Source of the DNA: DATGPD01 sp041398565
GTDB lineage: Bacteria > Planctomycetota > UBA1135 > UBA2386
Length of the DNA stretch: 64,000 nucleotides
Assembly: GCA_041398565.1 (NCBI GenBank)
Contig: JAWKUN010000006.1
Span: 124,001-188,000 of the forward strand
Reading direction: 5' to 3'
The notes beneath the pieces were generated by a model. The model worked only from the letters and a program-made list of their open reading frames with translations, was not told the origin of the DNA and searched no databases. This document shows positions 15,768-23,640 of this stretch, in pieces; the first letter of the stretch is position 1; every line of letters starts with the position of its first letter. Position numbers and translations under genes: made by a program.

Positions 15768-17423
15768 TCAGCGCCCGGCAGCCTGCACCGCCGCGGCGAG
15801 GCGTTCGCCCAGCCACGCGACACCGGCGGTGTCGAACACCAGTTGCTCTGCCTGCGGCGGTGGATCGAACGCCTCGACATACACCACGTGCGGATCGGCG
15901 ACTGCCAGCGCCCGCACCTCGGCGACGACGTCGACTGCGTTCACGTCGGCATGATCGGTGGGGCGCTGCTGGCTGACGAACCAGCGCAGCTCGGGCAGAC
16001 CGAGGTCGCGACGGCTGCCGGCGATCAGCTCGCCCAGCCACTTCGCGGCCTGCCGGCGGTGCGGCGTCCACGACATGTCGTTCTCGCCGAGGTGGTAGAC
16101 GATGCCGGCCAGGCGCACGCGGTGGCCACGGTCCTCGAGGTCGGCGATCGCCGCGCGCACGAAGGCGAGGAACGGCGCGTAGAGGTTGCGGGTGCTGGCG
16201 GCGCTGCCCGCCGGCGTCCAGTCGACGATCTGCGAGCCGCTGTGGGTGAACTTGGCGAGGGCGAACGGCGCGCCCGACTGCCTGGCGAGCGCGCGGCCGA
16301 AGCTCAGCTCGGGGCCGAAGGTGTCGTGGAGCCCTGCTGGCCCCAGCGGCTCCCAGCCGTCGCTGCCGTGCACGCCGCCGCCGGTGACGTAGCGAAACGC
16401 GATCTCGGCGCGGTCCTGCGCCAGCGCCCGGCCCCCTGGCACCTTGCTCAGTTGTTGCACGAAGGCGCGCTCACCCTCCATGTTGCGGTGGCCGGCCAGC
16501 ACGTAGAGGTCGAGCGCCGTCCCCACGGCGTACGGCCACTTGCGCAGCGGTCGTTTGGCCGGCTGCCAGGCGCCGATGCTCTGCAGGTAGGCGCGCGCGT
16601 GGCTGGCGCCGTGCTCGAGCTGGCCGAGCGTGCCGTAGTGGTAGTGCAGCCCCACCCCGCCGCCGATCTCGACGCCGACCTGCGAGGTGGGCACGTAGTC
16701 GACCAGCGGATCTCGCGCCGCGACCTGCCGCTGCGCCTGCTCGATGGCGTGCATCGGCGCGCGGTTGTCCATGCCCCAGATCGTCTTGGTGCACAGCTCG
16801 CCCACGAAGAAGCGCAGCTGCGGTGCCGACAGGTCGCGGCGCCAGCAGGCGATGAATCTGGCCAAGTTGGCGGCGTAGGCCGGGCGGAAGGCGGGGTCGA
16901 ACATGTCGTTTTCGCCCTGGTGCCACACGAACCCCTCGAGCCGCCAGCGCACGTGCTGCGCGTCGAGGGCCGCCAGCGCCGCGCGCACGGTCGCCAGCGC
17001 CAGCGGGTAGAGCTCGAAGCCGCCGGGCTGGTCGGGGTTCCAGTCCTTGCCGAGCGTGGTGCCGCCGGCCGCCACCTTGACGATCGCCAGCGGTGCCTTC
17101 GTGGCGGCAGCGACCGCGCGCGCGAACGAGAGCTCCGGTCCGACGATGCCGTCGACCGGCTGCAGCACCACCCAGCCCTTCGAACGCTTCTTGTCCTCTC
17201 GGCCGAGCACGTACCAGAACCGCACATCGGGCTGCGGCTCGGCATCGTGCGCGAACGGCGGGAAGCCGGCGACATCGGCGGCCTTCGAGTCGGAACCCAC
17301 CATGTTGGATTGGCCAGCGAACAAGAACACGCGCACGGTCTTGGTGTCGGCGGGGGCCGGTGCCGCCGGCGGCTGCGCAGCCAGTGGGAGAGCCGCTGTC
17401 ACCAAGGCGGCCACGGAGGCCAT
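15768..17423 (-). CDS. Secreted two-module SASA (sialate O-acetylesterase-like) protein
   Basis: This 551-aa protein has a signal peptide (VAALVTAALPLAAQ) and two tandem SGNH/SASA (DUF303) modules, likely removing acetyl groups from glycans outside the cytoplasm. Module 1 has the nucleophile block FLFAGQSNMVGS (Ser39) and the catalytic His block FVWHQGENDM near residue 166. Module 2 has the second block (IVYHLGENDM near residue 440), but its first block reads LAGHRNMEGE, so the nucleophilic serine is replaced by arginine. Only module 1 should be catalytic; module 2 may bind substrate. ATG 17423 is selected over the longer frame to 17582 because the signal peptide starts there. Confidence 0.84.
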   Translation of the reverse strand: MASVAALVTAALPLAAQPPAAPAPADTKTVRVFLFAGQSNMVGSDSKAADVAGFPPFAHDAEPQPDVRFWYVLGREDKKRSKGWVVLQPVDGIVGPELSFARAVAAATKAPLAIVKVAAGGTTLGKDWNPDQPGGFELYPLALATVRAALAALDAQHVRWRLEGFVWHQGENDMFDPAFRPAYAANLARFIACWRRDLSAPQLRFFVGELCTKTIWGMDNRAPMHAIEQAQRQVAARDPLVDYVPTSQVGVEIGGGVGLHYHYGTLGQLEHGASHARAYLQSIGAWQPAKRPLRKWPYAVGTALDLYVLAGHRNMEGERAFVQQLSKVPGGRALAQDRAEIAFRYVTGGGVHGSDGWEPLGPAGLHDTFGPELSFGRALARQSGAPFALAKFTHSGSQIVDWTPAGSAASTRNLYAPFLAFVRAAIADLEDRGHRVRLAGIVYHLGENDMSWTPHRRQAAKWLGELIAGSRRDLGLPELRWFVSQQRPTDHADVNAVDVVAEVRALAVADPHVVYVEAFDPPPQAEQLVFDTAGVAWLGERLAAAVQAAGR

Positions 17424-17701
17424 CGCGACGAGGGAGAAAGTCGACTGCGCCGGCGGCTCTTGCCGGAGAAGGAGCCGCCGCGACAACGCGAGAACGCCGG
17501 CGTGAGCAGGGCGACGTGCCGGTCGGGTGTGGTGTACGTGCACGGTCACCCAAGCATCGGTCGCGCGGCCGGCGCAGGCCATCGTCTTCCGTCCAAGGGG
17601 GTCGGCGACGCGCCCGGCAAGCGTTCCCGTTCCTTCGCACGCGGCGTCGCGCTCTGATGAACGTGTCCGCGGCGGGCCGGCATGCTGCGCCTTCCGCCCC
17701 C

Positions 17702-18532
17702 ATGAACCACGCCCGGGCCCACATGCACCGGATCTGTTCCTGCCTTCTCCTGCTGTCCCTGTGCGCGACCGCCTGCTCCAGCTATGTGATCACGGTCCAG
17801 CCGCCGCCCCCGCAGCTGCCGCCGCACGTGGCCACGGCGCGACCACCGATGACGCTCGCGGTCGAGTCGACCTACGCTCCGTTCGTCGACGGCGAGTTGT
17901 CGACGACGCAGCGCTACCCGCGCAACCACGGTCTCGGCCGCGAGGACCGCGACCGCTATCGCCGCGCCTTCGAGGCGTCCGGGCAGTTCACGGCGGTGAC
18001 CCTGGCGCCGCCCGGCGACGGCCCGCACTGCCGGCTGTCGGTCGTCTCCGGGCGTGAGCCGCCGCACGAGCTGCGCCGCGCCGTCTCGATCCTGCTCACC
18101 CTGGGCCTGCTGTCGCACGAGCAGCGCGAGATCGTGCGGCTCGAGGCGGCGGTGTCGGCACCAGGCCGCGCGGTTCAGACCTACCGCCTGGAGGCGCGGA
18201 TCACGACCAACGCGCGCAGCGCCGGCGCCACGCGGTTGCATCGACCGCCGTCGTTCTCCGGACCGGAGAACGATCTCGTCGCGGCCCTGGTTGCCCTCAT
18301 GGGGCGCGATGGCTGGCTCGACGGCGCATCGCGGCCGGGGCCGCAACCAAAGTCTGGGTTGCGGTCGGAGCTTCGCGCCTCGCAGAGAGGGGCCCCGGCC
18401 GCTTTGTCGCTGGGGGCTTCCAGGGCCGCTCGGTCATCGCGACGGGAATGCCCCTCCCAACCGAAGTCGCACTTCGAAATCGCGCACCACGCGAGCCTTC
18501 GCGGCCCTTGCAGCACATGGGGTGGGCGATGA
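17702..18532 (+). CDS. Lipoprotein of unknown function with repeat-derived C-terminal extension
   Basis: This protein of about 276 aa has a lipoprotein signal (CLLLLSLCATACSS). Its body, up to about residue 208, is related to the next gene: both are lipoproteins with a similar central fold and both contain R-D-G-W-L-D near the end. The neighbour stops two residues later, whereas here translation continues for about 68 residues of Arg/Ser/Pro-rich sequence. Those codons coincide with the structured repeat at 18331-18520, so the tail is probably a repeat insertion rather than a functional domain. Starts at 17657, 17702 and 17723 are all possible; the last begins directly at the signal. The TGA overlaps the next ATG. 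Confidence 0.62.
   Translation: MNHARAHMHRICSCLLLLSLCATACSSYVITVQPPPPQLPPHVATARPPMTLAVESTYAPFVDGELSTTQRYPRNHGLGREDRDRYRRAFEASGQFTAVTLAPPGDGPHCRLSVVSGREPPHELRRAVSILLTLGLLSHEQREIVRLEAAVSAPGRAVQTYRLEARITTNARSAGATRLHRPPSFSGPENDLVAALVALMGRDGWLDGASRPGPQPKSGLRSELRASQRGAPAALSLGASRAARSSRRECPSQPKSHFEIAHHASLRGPCSTWGGR
18331..18520 (+). repeat. Multi-branched structured repeat, copy 3 (inside a reading frame)
   Basis: Outer arms GCGGCCGGGGCC (18331-18342) and GGCCCCGGCCGC (18391-18402) pair exactly. Hairpin GCAACC/GGTTGC lies within, followed by a weaker second arm and CAGAGAG. The next 120 bases resemble 15021-15139, including TGGGGGCTTCCAG and CTTGCAGC. The element starts about six codons after the ancestral end of the host lipoprotein gene. 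Confidence 0.65.
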
Positions 18533-19137
18533 GGGCACGCGCGACCAAGCTCCTCCTCACCGCCGTCCTGGTCTCGCTCAACTCGGGCTGTCTGACGTTC
18601 GTCACCGTGGAGCCAGCGCTCGACGCGGTGCCGGCGCCGCGCGCCGCGTCGCGGCCGGCGCTCGACTTCGGCCTGCACGCGACCCTGGATCCGCGCCTGG
18701 TGGCGCCGGAGCTCGACGGCAAGCTCGCGCGCGAACTCGACGGTGAGGACCTCGCCGAGGCCACCGCGACGTTCCAAGGACTCCTGAGCGCCACCGGCGC
18801 GTTCGCCTCGGTCGAGCGCGCGCCGGCCGGCCGCCGCCTGCACTGCGAGCTGCAGGTGCGCAGCGCCGGGATGCTGCACGCCGGCGGCGTGTTGTTCGCC
18901 CTGACCTGCGGCCTCGTCCCCGACCTGCAGACCGGCGGCGACGAACTCGTCGCCCAAGTGACGGCGCCGGGGCGGGCCCCGAAGTCGTACCGCGTCACCA
19001 CCCACAACAGCACCTGGCTGTGGTTGCCGTTGCTGCCGGTCGGGCTCGTCCAGGGCTTGGTGCAGCGCTTCCCGCTGCAGCAGACCGTCGACGCGTTGGT
19101 GGCGCAGATGGCGCGGGACGGCTGGCTGGACGAGTGA
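18529..19137 (+). CDS. Lipoprotein of unknown function, paralogue of upstream gene
   Basis: This 202-aa protein has a lipoprotein signal (TAVLVSLNSGCLTF) and a body alignable to the preceding gene: a LDFGLHATLDP-like strand, a conserved HC.L.V segment, a hydrophobic helix pair, and a C-terminal VDALVAQMARDGWLDE. The tandem pair suggests a duplication. No catalytic motif is seen; they may be envelope or surface lipoproteins. The ATG at 18529 overlaps the TGA of the upstream gene. This overlap was created or preserved by the repeat that extends the upstream frame. Confidence 0.68.
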   Translation: MRARATKLLLTAVLVSLNSGCLTFVTVEPALDAVPAPRAASRPALDFGLHATLDPRLVAPELDGKLARELDGEDLAEATATFQGLLSATGAFASVERAPAGRRLHCELQVRSAGMLHAGGVLFALTCGLVPDLQTGGDELVAQVTAPGRAPKSYRVTTHNSTWLWLPLLPVGLVQGLVQRFPLQQTVDALVAQMARDGWLDE

Positions 19138-19353
19138 CCGTCGCGCGGAAGCGCCAGGCGGGTGACGAGGCGGGATGGCGGGCGGGCCCCGCGTGCACGC
19201 AGATGGGCGTGCGAGCGGTGGTTGCAGGTCGTGCTTGCGCCGGCACTGCGCGATGTGGGCCAAGGCGCGCGACCGATGCCGGCGCAGAGCCAGTCGGCCG
19301 CGCACGCCGCGCGCGAGTGCAACGCCCGCCGCGGCGACCGCCCCGCGCCGGCT

Positions 19354-20280
19354 TCACCGGTTCGGGTCGAGGATCGTCGCGGTGATGCCGAGCGACAGCT
19401 TGAGCGCCCCGGCGGCATCCACGTGCAGCGCCTGGTGGTAGAGCGAGGCACCGTAGAGGTTGGTGTCGTCCGGCACCGCGAGGTTCAGGCTCCAGAAGAG
19501 CTGACCTTGGCGGATGACCGACGGCATCGGCACCACCAGCTCAGCGCTGGAGCGCAGTGAGCAACCGATGAGCCCGAAGGCGGAGAGATCGAGGTCGGTG
19601 GGACGGGTCCCGATCAACAGAAACGCGAGCCCGCCGGTCGCGGGAGTCATCGACGCGCTGACCGAGTAGATCGAGTCGATCTGGGGGAGACCGTTCACCG
19701 ACGTGCTCAGGCCGCACGAGGTGCCGTAGAAGGCGTAGGAGAACTGCACGATCAACCGTGCCGGGCGATTGTTCTCGCGGCTGCCGCCGCTCACGATCAT
19801 GGCGCCGCTGACCTCGTCCGCGGCCTGGATCGAGAAGCCCTTGGTTGCCGATCCGACCAAGGACGTGACGTCGATCGGCCACGCGTACCCGCTGCCGAAC
19901 GAGCTCATCGCCACCGTTACCGAGGGTGCGGCGACGCTCGGCTGGTCGTTCCACGTGACGGACTGCTCGTCCCACAGGCGCTCGACGGCTTGCACGCGAA
20001 TCGTGCCCTGGGGCTGGGACCAGTGCGGGACCAACCACGCGCGTTGGACCTGTCCGTAGTTCGCGAACACCGACATGTCGAACTTCACGAACGCACGCTG
20101 CCGGCTCAGGCCGCGGTTGGCGCCGACGAGCAACATCGGGGCGCTGCCGAAGTTGGTGTCGGGCTCGCTCTCGGCGACATAGCTGTCGGCAACCGCCTCG
20201 AGGGTGATCGAGGTGCTCTGCGCCGAAAGGGTCGCGAGGGAGGCGAGGAAGAAGGCGATCGGAAAGTGGAGGGAGTTCAT
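19354..20280 (-). CDS. Secreted DNRLRE domain protein with shared C-terminal beta domain
   Basis: This 308-aa protein has a signal peptide (PIAFFLASLATLSAQ), then a DNRLRE-type domain (about residues 20-190). Visible parts are ADSYVAESEPDTNFGSAP, RAFVKFDMS, and a long WNDQPSV segment that is typical of such carbohydrate/surface beta-sandwich domains. The last 110 or so residues (from YGTSCGLSTSVNG) belong to the C-terminal domain seen in several large secreted proteins of this window. It is likely an extracellular or surface-attached structural protein. The ATG at 20278-20280 begins exactly at the signal peptide. It lies divergently from the sigma/kinase operon. Confidence 0.75.
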   Translation of the reverse strand: MNSLHFPIAFFLASLATLSAQSTSITLEAVADSYVAESEPDTNFGSAPMLLVGANRGLSRQRAFVKFDMSVFANYGQVQRAWLVPHWSQPQGTIRVQAVERLWDEQSVTWNDQPSVAAPSVTVAMSSFGSGYAWPIDVTSLVGSATKGFSIQAADEVSGAMIVSGGSRENNRPARLIVQFSYAFYGTSCGLSTSVNGLPQIDSIYSVSASMTPATGGLAFLLIGTRPTDLDLSAFGLIGCSLRSSAELVVPMPSVIRQGQLFWSLNLAVPDDTNLYGASLYHQALHVDAAGALKLSLGITATILDPNR

Positions 20281-20429
20281 GATTCTGTTTCCTGAAAGGT
20301 CATGGGCGCGGTTCGTCGGCGCCCTGCCCCCTGCACGAGCGACACCCCCGCGGGCCGCAACGGTTCTTCTCGAATCCGCAGCGCGGCTCGACCTGCGCCG
20401 CCGGGGGCGCCGGCTATAGTCGGCGCGCG

Positions 20430-21020
20430 ATGCCCGACACGCCCGGACCCGCCCGCGGCGACGGAGCCGCCGACGCGACGATGCTGCTGCGGCGCGTCGA
20501 GAGCGGCGATACCCGAGCCGCCGACGAGCTCTTGCCACTGGTCTACGGCGAGCTGCGCGAACGCGCCGCCGCCTACTTTCGCGGCCAGAGCAAGGACCAC
20601 ACCCTGCAGCCGACCGCGTTGGTGCACGAGGCGTTCGCCAAGCTGGTTCGGGCACCGGACACGGCCTGGCAGAGCCGGGCCCACTTCTGCTCGGTGGCGG
20701 CCCTGGCCATGCGCCAGGTGCTGACCGACCACGCCCGGCGGCGGGCGGCGGCCCGTCGCGGCGAGCGCGAGGGCGTCACCGAGCTGGCGACACCGGCCGC
20801 GCACGCGACGATCGACCTGCTCGCGCTGGACGAGGCCCTCACCGAGCTGGCGGCGCTCAATCCCCGCCACGCGCGCCTGGTCGAGCTGCGCTTCTTCGGC
20901 GGCCTGAACAACCCCGAAGTCGCGGAGGTCCTCGGGCTTTCCACCTCGATGGTCGAGAAGGAGTGGCGCAAGGTGCGTGCCTGGCTGTCGCGCGCCCTCG
21001 GCGGAGACGGCGCAACGTGA
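20430..21020 (+). CDS. ECF-type sigma factor of the kinase-linked subgroup
   Basis: This 196-aa protein resembles the Sigma70_ECF (PF07638) group. Region 2 contains LVYGELRERAAAYF and HTLQPTALVHEAFAKL, hallmarks of that group. Region 4 has a helix-turn-helix LNNPEVAEVLGLSTSMVEKEW and ends in RKVRAWLSRALGGD. In planctomycetes and acidobacteria such sigma genes usually precede a Pkn-type kinase, and here the kinase starts on the stop codon (GTGA overlap). Regulation through the kinase is therefore likely but not shown. The ATG at 20430 is chosen from the family N-terminus. Confidence 0.9.
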   Translation: MPDTPGPARGDGAADATMLLRRVESGDTRAADELLPLVYGELRERAAAYFRGQSKDHTLQPTALVHEAFAKLVRAPDTAWQSRAHFCSVAALAMRQVLTDHARRRAAARRGEREGVTELATPAAHATIDLLALDEALTELAALNPRHARLVELRFFGGLNNPEVAEVLGLSTSMVEKEWRKVRAWLSRALGGDGAT

Positions 21021-23404
21021 ACCGGCAGGAACGGCACGCGCGGGTGTTCGAGTTGTTCGACGAAGTGTGCGACCTCGAGCCCGCCGCCGCCGCCGAGCGC
21101 CTGCGCGTCCGCTGCGGTGACGACGACGACCTGCGCCGCGAAGTCGAGTCGATGCTCGCCCACGACGGCGATACCCAGCCCTGGATCGAGGCCGGCGAGT
21201 CCGGCCGCGCCCTCGACGCGTTGGCCGCCGAGCTGCTCGGCGACGAGACCGACGACGACCTGCCGGCGTCGATCGGCGGCTACCGCATCCTGCGCCGCCT
21301 CGGCCAGGGCGGGATGGGCATCATCTACGAAGCGCACCAGGAGTCGCCGGCTCGCCGCGTCGCGCTGAAGGTGATGCGGCCGGGCATGGTCCGCGCAGAG
21401 CTGGTCAAGCGCTTCCACCGCGAAGCGCATGTCCTCGGCCAGCTGCAGCATCCGGGCATCGCCCAGATCCACGCGTCGGGTGTGTCGGACCTCCCGGGTC
21501 GGCCACCGTTCCTGGTGATGGAGCTGATCGACGGCGTGTCCCTCACCGCGCACGCCGACCGCCAGCGCCTCGACATCGGCCAGCGCCTGGAACTGATGGT
21601 GCGGGTCTGCGACGCCGTCCAGCACGCGCACCAGAAGGGCGTCATCCATCGCGACCTCAAGCCCAGCAACGTTCTCGTGGTGTCGGCCGCGATCGGGTCG
21701 GCGACCGCCGCCGCGTCGAAGACCCAGGCGATGGTCGACCCGATCGGGCAACCCAAGGTGCTGGACTTCGGCATCGCCCGCATGATCGAACAGGACGCGG
21801 CGCTGGCGACGTTGCAGACCGAGACCGGCCAGATCATCGGCACGCTGGCCTACATGAGTCCGGAGCAGCTCGCCAATGCGGCCGACGCACTCGACACCCG
21901 CGCCGACGTCTACTCGCTGGGAGTGATGGCGTACGAACTCCTGTGCGGGGAGCTGCCGCTCGACGTGCGCGGCAAGTCGGTGTCGGAGGCCGCCCGCATC
22001 ATCCGCGACGACGAACCGACGCGCCTCGGTACGCGCAAGCGCTCCCTGCGCGGTGATGTCGAAACGATCGTCGCCAAGGCGATCGACAAGGACCGCAACC
22101 GCCGCTACAGCACCGCCGCCGAACTGGCTGCCGATCTGCGACGCTGGCTCGTCGACCTGCCCATCGAGGCGCGACCGGCCAGCGCCGTCTACCAGATCGG
22201 CAAGTTCGCGCGGCGCAACCGGGGGCTGGTGGCCGGTGTGGCCGTCGCCTTCGCGGCGCTCGCCATCGCCCTGGTGATGACGGGTCTGAGCCTGGCGCAG
22301 GCGCGCACCGACCGTGACTCGGCCCGCAGCGCGCAAGCGCTGGCGGAGCGCATCGCCGGGTTCCAGCGGTCGGTGCTGAGGGACATCGACGTCAGCGCCA
22401 TGGGTGAGACCCTGCGCGAGCAATTGGAGCTCGAGATGCAACCGGCCCGCGATCGGTTGCTGCAGAGCGGCGAGCTGAGCGCGGCTGCCTACGCCGATCT
22501 GCTGCAGGCGGTCAACACCACGAACATGGCGCGCAAGGCCGTCGACGGCGCCGTACTCGAGCAGGCCGCGGCAGCAGCGGCGTCCGAGTTCGCCGACGAT
22601 CCGGCCACGCACGCGCGCATGCTCGACGCCTTCGCCCAGTGCTACCAGACGCTGGCGCTTCCCGAACGAGCCCTGGAGCTGGCGCGTCTCAGCCTGGACC
22701 TGCGCCGTGGTCACCTCGCCGACTACGACCCCGAGCTGGCGCGAAGTTGCGGCGACGTCGGCGCCGTCCTGGTCGGCATGGGACGCGCCAGCGAAGCACT
22801 GCCGCTGCTGGAGGAGGCGCTGCGCCGGCGGCAGGCCGATCCAAACGTCGAGCCCGAACTGGTGCTGGAGGCACAACTGCGCCTGGGCAACGCCTGGTCG
22901 CTGAGCGGTGAGCGCACCCGCGCCGAGGCGATGTTCGAGCGGACCATCGCTGCCTACCGCGCGCGCGGTGCCGACGACTTCATGCTGTACGAGACGCTCA
23001 ACGCCCTGGCGATGCTGTACATGGCGACCGAGCGTGCTGCCGAGGCGATTCCGCTGCTCGAGGAAAGCGTCGCGGGCCGCCGCCGGACGATGGGCGAGAA
23101 CAACCCGCGTACCCTGTCGACCCTCAACAACCTGGCCCGCGCACACGCCCGCCTCGGCCAGCTCGACGAAGCCGTCCGCCGCTACCTGGAGCTGATTCCG
23201 ATCCTCGAAGCCGCAGTCGGCGACGACGACGCGCGCACCCTGCTGGTGCTCGGCAACCTGACCGACGTGTACGTCCAGCGCCACGACCTCCCCGCGGCGC
23301 GCCGGACCCTGCAGACGATCCTCACCCGCCAGCAGCGCAGCCTCGGCGATGGCCACCCCGCGACGCAGCGCACCGAGGCGCGGCTGGCCGCGCTGCCGCA
23401 GTGA
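21017..23404 (+). CDS. Membrane Ser/Thr protein kinase with C-terminal TPRs
   Basis: This 795-aa protein has an N-terminal helical region (about 1-85), a Hanks-type kinase domain (about 88-370), a transmembrane helix near residue 404 (LVAGVAVAFAALAIALVM), and a TPR-rich exported part (about 480-795). Kinase landmarks: Gly loop LGQGGMGIIYEA, catalytic Lys in VALKVM near residue 115, HRDLKPSN near 210, DFGIAR near 249 and an APE-like MSPEQ. All are intact, so it should be active. It is coupled by a four-base overlap to the sigma gene and probably modulates it by phosphorylation. TPRs outside the membrane may sense a partner. Confidence 0.92.
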   Translation: MNRQERHARVFELFDEVCDLEPAAAAERLRVRCGDDDDLRREVESMLAHDGDTQPWIEAGESGRALDALAAELLGDETDDDLPASIGGYRILRRLGQGGMGIIYEAHQESPARRVALKVMRPGMVRAELVKRFHREAHVLGQLQHPGIAQIHASGVSDLPGRPPFLVMELIDGVSLTAHADRQRLDIGQRLELMVRVCDAVQHAHQKGVIHRDLKPSNVLVVSAAIGSATAAASKTQAMVDPIGQPKVLDFGIARMIEQDAALATLQTETGQIIGTLAYMSPEQLANAADALDTRADVYSLGVMAYELLCGELPLDVRGKSVSEAARIIRDDEPTRLGTRKRSLRGDVETIVAKAIDKDRNRRYSTAAELAADLRRWLVDLPIEARPASAVYQIGKFARRNRGLVAGVAVAFAALAIALVMTGLSLAQARTDRDSARSAQALAERIAGFQRSVLRDIDVSAMGETLREQLELEMQPARDRLLQSGELSAAAYADLLQAVNTTNMARKAVDGAVLEQAAAAAASEFADDPATHARMLDAFAQCYQTLALPERALELARLSLDLRRGHLADYDPELARSCGDVGAVLVGMGRASEALPLLEEALRRRQADPNVEPELVLEAQLRLGNAWSLSGERTRAEAMFERTIAAYRARGADDFMLYETLNALAMLYMATERAAEAIPLLEESVAGRRRTMGENNPRTLSTLNNLARAHARLGQLDEAVRRYLELIPILEAAVGDDDARTLLVLGNLTDVYVQRHDLPAARRTLQTILTRQQRSLGDGHPATQRTEARLAALPQ

Positions 23405-23462
23405 CCGGGCGACGACGGCGCGATCCGCAGCCATCGGTGACCTTGGCCGTCCGGTCGACCGG

Positions 23463-23516
23463 CGTTCGGCGGTAGAGCCTGGCTCCATCCGCTGCACCGC
23501 TGGTGCGATGGGCCAC
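23463..23516 (-). repeat. 60-base 3'-end hairpin repeat, copy A (inverted)
   Basis: Reverse complement of the element at 36438, 49786 and 56798. It reads (minus strand) from GGCCCATCGCACCAG to GCCGAACG and keeps the GGAGCC/GGCTCT core stem. It lies about 60 bases after the kinase stop and is the only copy in this orientation. The outer arms are poorly preserved. Confidence 0.55.
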
Positions 23517-23640
23517 GACCTCCGGTGTCCGCCCATCGCCAATTCCTGAAGCGTCGTTACGGACCCCGTGGGCGTCCTTCGTGTCGCGGTCGGCGGCCAG
23601 CCACCCTGGCGGCCGCGCCCGACCCTCACGAACCGGATCC

